This document shows, in pieces, positions 25,449 through 27,904 of a stretch of DNA of 27,904 bases. Position 1 is the stretch's first letter. Each line of letters begins with the position of its first letter. A program made the translations under genes and the position numbers. Origin of the DNA: Alphaproteobacteria bacterium (GTDB lineage Bacteria; Pseudomonadota; Alphaproteobacteria; Micropepsales; Micropepsaceae); NCBI GenBank assembly GCA_028869355.1, contig JAGWSK010000303.1, forward strand, positions 1 through 27,904, written 5' to 3'. The notes beneath the pieces were generated by a model. That model had not been told where the DNA came from and ran no database searches. It saw only the letters and a program-made list of their open reading frames with translations.

Positions 25449-25467
25449 TCACATTCATGTAATGTGA
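25449..25467. promoter_or_regulatory. Perfect 7-base inverted repeat upstream of the VWA gene
   Basis: TCACATT (25449-25455), five bases, then AATGTGA (25461-25467) lies in the otherwise featureless gap 25393-25544, about 60 bases upstream of the VWA start. There is no T-run, so it is not an intrinsic terminator. It could be a dimeric regulator site. Confidence 0.35.
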
Positions 25468-25544
25468 GCGCGCGGTGGCGAATTTCAATATTGCGCCAAT
25501 TGCACGCGCATCGTGCCAAAGCGGACCGGACATTGACTGCCAGA

Positions 25545-26894
25545 TTATTGCCTCGTTGCGGTGAATGGGAACGTGCGTCCGTTCAATTCCACGAATCCGG
25601 TGATCGTATTGTCCGCCGACAATGTGCCTGAGAAGTTCCACAACGCGGCGTTCCCGTTGGCGTTGGCGATCCGTTTCCACTGAAAGCGAATCGCCTGGCT
25701 GGCGACGGTGCCGGTCAATTCGCCCCTGGCCTGTGGGCCGGTGCATAATCCGGTCAGTTCGCCGCCGTTTTGCACAATCTCGCAGACAGGTCGAACCGGT
25801 TGCGATTGGATATTCCACGATCCGGAAATCTGCAGCGCTGGTGCGGCAGGGGCGGAGACAGAAGCGTTCTCAACGCCCGCAGGAGCACCCGCGGTGATGT
25901 AAACCTTCCGCTCCTCATACGCGACGTACATATGAAGCTTGCTCAATACGGACATGCCAACGATGAGATCGGGAAGCCCCCGATTCGCCGGCTGTATCAG
26001 GCTCCCGGTGGGCCTTTGATCACCGAAAGCGTTGGATTGCTTGTCGGGAATCAGGTCAATGACAGGATTAGTGACCGTGACGCCCTCGAACGACATGGTG
26101 GCGAAGCGTTTCTGGTATGTTTTTGCGGAAGCATCACCTCCAAGCTGCCCCAGTGGCTTTACGTCCGGCGCGTTCAGATCAACTCCAAACCGGTCTTGAG
26201 CGACGCGCAGGCTGAGCACGTTGTTTGTTGAACCCGTGTCGATGATCGCATCAACCCGTTTCCCATCCAGAGTCACGGGAATCGTGAGGCGATCCGTCTG
26301 TAAGGTGTAGCGCTGTGACGAGAAAGCGGGCGCTGTGCGAGCTCCGGCATTGCGCATCGGCACCACCGCTACAGCGTCTGCTTGCCAATAGACCACTTTT
26401 CCTTCGCAGTGTTTGGGAGAGAAGAAGGAGAGCTTATGGCCAGCAAAATCGAGGTCGATATCGACACCGGGGGAGGGGGCCAGGAGTCCGATAACGCCAC
26501 CGGCACCGCCCAGTACGTTGCCGGGAAAGACCATGTATTGAGCCCGTTTTTCTTCAGCGGTTCCGATTGTAATCGAGGGGATGACGGCCATGCGGTCAGA
26601 AACTTTGCCTGCCACATTTGCGATCCGAACGTTGGACCGAAAGGTTGGAATATGCAATTCCGTCGCGGCCGCCTCAGAGAGGCTGCTCAGCTGCCCGCCT
26701 GTATCGAAGAGCATCAGGCGCTCTGCATCGCCGATTTTGACCGGAACGAGCATATAACCGCCGGGACCAGTGGTCGTGTCGACGGAGGTGATGCGTGTCA
26801 GAGGAGGGCAGTCATCAGCCGCTTGCGCAATTGCTGGAATGCACCCGCCACTGAGTGCCGTTAGACACAGCAGAGAGTTTACAATACGCATCAT
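25545..26894 (-). CDS. Secreted protein with two retropepsin-like aspartyl protease sites
   Basis: The protein has 449 residues from ATG 26894. That start gives a good signal peptide (MMRIVNSLLCL...AIAQA, cut near 25); an upstream TTG at 26936 would add an unlikely lead. Two aspartyl-protease-like lobes follow. The first has LFDTGGQ with Asp 64; the second has IIDTGSTNN with Asp 219. Each is followed by hydrophobic strands of the ILG/VGM type (VIGLL, LIVGMSVLSKL). The last ~100 residues form a separate beta-rich domain (ISGSWNIQ..., ELTGLCTG, FSGTLSADNTITGFVEL). It is probably periplasmic or exported. Most bacterial retropepsin-like proteins carry one DTG and act as dimers, so two in one chain is notable. 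Protease activity is not proven. Confidence 0.75.
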   Translation of the reverse strand: MMRIVNSLLCLTALSGGCIPAIAQAADDCPPLTRITSVDTTTGPGGYMLVPVKIGDAERLMLFDTGGQLSSLSEAAATELHIPTFRSNVRIANVAGKVSDRMAVIPSITIGTAEEKRAQYMVFPGNVLGGAGGVIGLLAPSPGVDIDLDFAGHKLSFFSPKHCEGKVVYWQADAVAVVPMRNAGARTAPAFSSQRYTLQTDRLTIPVTLDGKRVDAIIDTGSTNNVLSLRVAQDRFGVDLNAPDVKPLGQLGGDASAKTYQKRFATMSFEGVTVTNPVIDLIPDKQSNAFGDQRPTGSLIQPANRGLPDLIVGMSVLSKLHMYVAYEERKVYITAGAPAGVENASVSAPAAPALQISGSWNIQSQPVRPVCEIVQNGGELTGLCTGPQARGELTGTVASQAIRFQWKRIANANGNAALWNFSGTLSADNTITGFVELNGRTFPFTATRQ

Positions 26895-26923
26895 TCGCCC
26901 CGGCTCGAATTCCGCAGGCGTGG

Positions 26924-26952
26924 AACTTACCTTCAACGGCAGAGTTGTTCAA
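26924..26952 (-). promoter_or_regulatory. Candidate promoter for the aspartyl-protease-like gene
   Basis: Read on the - strand, TTGAAC (26952-26947) and TAAGTT (26929-26924) are 17 bases apart. Transcription would begin about 20 bases before ATG 26894. It is called by motif and spacing only. Confidence 0.4.
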
Positions 26953-26994
26953 ACTGAACGGTACGACGGCTGTCGCGCGGTCAATATTGATAAG

Positions 26995-27750
26995 TCAGTT
27001 TACCGCCAATTGCTTACGCAGAAATGCAATGGTCTTGGTCAATGCATCCTGGGCGCTCTTTTTGGAGAAATCCGCCCCAAATCCATGCATTTCACCGGGA
27101 TAGATCACCAGATCAACCGGCGCCCCCAGTTTCTTCGCGAGCGTTGCCAATTGCTTTCCGTTCTCGACCGGAATGATCTGATCAGCATCGCCGTGCAGAA
27201 TCAGAAGCGGCGGGAATCGCTTCGCCGGAGTGGCAAGCGGCCACGGTTCTGTGCCGTAATAAATCACGGCGGCAGTGATCTTTGGATCGAGTGTCGACGC
27301 GCCGGTTGCCAGAATGCCGCCGTTTGAAAATCCGATCAGACCGGCTTTGCCATTCGAGTCTTTCTGCTTTTCGAGATATTCGGCCAGTTCGCCGACCATC
27401 TTCGCCCAGGCAGGATAGCGCTGCTCGAAAACGTCGATGCCGTTCGACATGTATTTCTCGTCCATGTCGCTGTAGTAGTACACGAGATAGGCATCGATGC
27501 CCTGATTGGCGAGCGTCGAAGCGTAGTGATTATAATCCGCAATCCGGCGGCCAAACCCTCCGGCGCCGTGAAGCAAGAGAACAGAAGGCCGCGGGTTACT
27601 GCCAGGCGCCTTGAATTGGACAACACTCACCTGCCGTTCGTTCGAGGGCAAAGTCATCTTTTTGCCTTCGATGTCCGCGGCGAATGCAGCTCCGGCGGAG
27701 AAGCACAGGATGATTCCAATGGCCACCGCGCGTTGCACGGACTGCAGCAT
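26995..27750 (-). CDS. Secreted dienelactone hydrolase family protein
   Basis: This 251-residue alpha/beta hydrolase has a signal peptide (about 1-24, ending GAAFA-AD). The oxyanion region is LLLHGAGGFG. The nucleophile Ser 142 is in GFSNGG, where classical dienelactone hydrolases have Cys. Asp 190 is in HGDADQIIP and His 222 in GEMHGFG, so the triad is complete. ATG 27750 has GGGAG upstream. It starts three bases after the stop of a related gene, forming a tandem pair in one transcript. The substrate is unknown; true dienelactone degradation is not implied. Confidence 0.85.
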   Translation of the reverse strand: MLQSVQRAVAIGIILCFSAGAAFAADIEGKKMTLPSNERQVSVVQFKAPGSNPRPSVLLLHGAGGFGRRIADYNHYASTLANQGIDAYLVYYYSDMDEKYMSNGIDVFEQRYPAWAKMVGELAEYLEKQKDSNGKAGLIGFSNGGILATGASTLDPKITAAVIYYGTEPWPLATPAKRFPPLLILHGDADQIIPVENGKQLATLAKKLGAPVDLVIYPGEMHGFGADFSKKSAQDALTKTIAFLRKQLAVN

Positions 27751-27753
27751 GGC

Positions 27754-27904
27754 TCAATCTCCCTTCAGGTTCTTTTCCAGGAAGGAAACGGTTCTTGCAA
27801 ATGCATCATCGGCTGCCGGCGTGCCAAGATTCTGGCCGAAGCCGTGATTGATGCCGGGATAAGAGTGGAATTCCACCGGACCGCCGAGCGCCTTTGCCGT
27901 GTCG
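27754..27904 (-). CDS. Dienelactone hydrolase family protein, C-terminal end only
   Basis: The last 49 residues of a gene run off the window edge. They contain PVEFHSYPGINHGFG, which aligns with the PVDLVIYPGEMHGFG of the next gene and supplies the catalytic His, followed by a closing helix (VSFLEKNLKGD). It is therefore a paralogue of the downstream gene, from a tandem duplication. The N-terminal part, start and signal peptide are outside the window. Confidence 0.8.
   Translation of the reverse strand, partial: DTAKALGGPVEFHSYPGINHGFGQNLGTPAADDAFARTVSFLEKNLKGD

Overview
The window is chromosomal DNA of an alphaproteobacterium. The evidence is the gene order lolCD-dnaE ... rpsB-tsf-pyrH-frr-uppS-cdsA-dxr-rseP-bamA-skp-lpxD-fabZ-lpxA-lpxI-lpxB, the use of LpxI instead of LpxH, a Pam18/TimB-like J protein, and GC-rich codon use. 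I cannot name the order or genus from sequence alone.

Layout. Positions 1-225 hold only a possible gene tail. A DMT/EamA transporter (226-1161, +) converges on a prolyl-tRNA synthetase gene (1168-2727, -). This ProRS is of the archaeal/eukaryotic type, not the type usual in Proteobacteria. Between proS and lolC lies a 233-base gap dominated by two tandem, near-perfect 76-78 base palindromes with a shared loop sequence. From 2961 to 23970 everything is on the + strand and tightly packed: lipoprotein release (lolC, lolD), DNA polymerase III alpha (dnaE), a small membrane protein, translation and nucleotide genes (rpsB, tsf, pyrH, frr), isoprenoid and phospholipid precursors (dxr, uppS, cdsA), envelope proteolysis and outer-membrane assembly (rseP, bamA, skp), and lipid A synthesis (lpxD, fabZ, lpxA, lpxI, lpxB). 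Most junctions overlap or are under 50 bases. The only larger gaps are 8756-8932, which holds a promoter candidate and rpsB leader, and 9725-9928, which is rich in competing hairpins between rpsB and tsf.

From 23971 to the end everything is on the - strand: a membrane-anchored J-domain protein coupled to a VWA-domain protein, a secreted protein with two retropepsin-like DTG sites, and two tandem dienelactone-hydrolase-family genes, the second cut by the window edge.

How it works together. The central block is an envelope-growth and translation cluster: LolCD sorts lipoproteins, BamA/Skp handle outer-membrane proteins, LpxA/D/I/B with FabZ build lipid A and fatty acids, and UppS/CdsA/Dxr supply lipid carriers and phospholipid precursors. 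No classical mobile element, CRISPR array, tRNA or rRNA was seen. The strongest unexplained signal is the tandem palindrome pair at 2729-2895, whose two copies differ by changes that keep the base pairs and whose proS-proximal arm contains the likely proS ribosome binding site. The second is the alternative hairpin set between rpsB and tsf.
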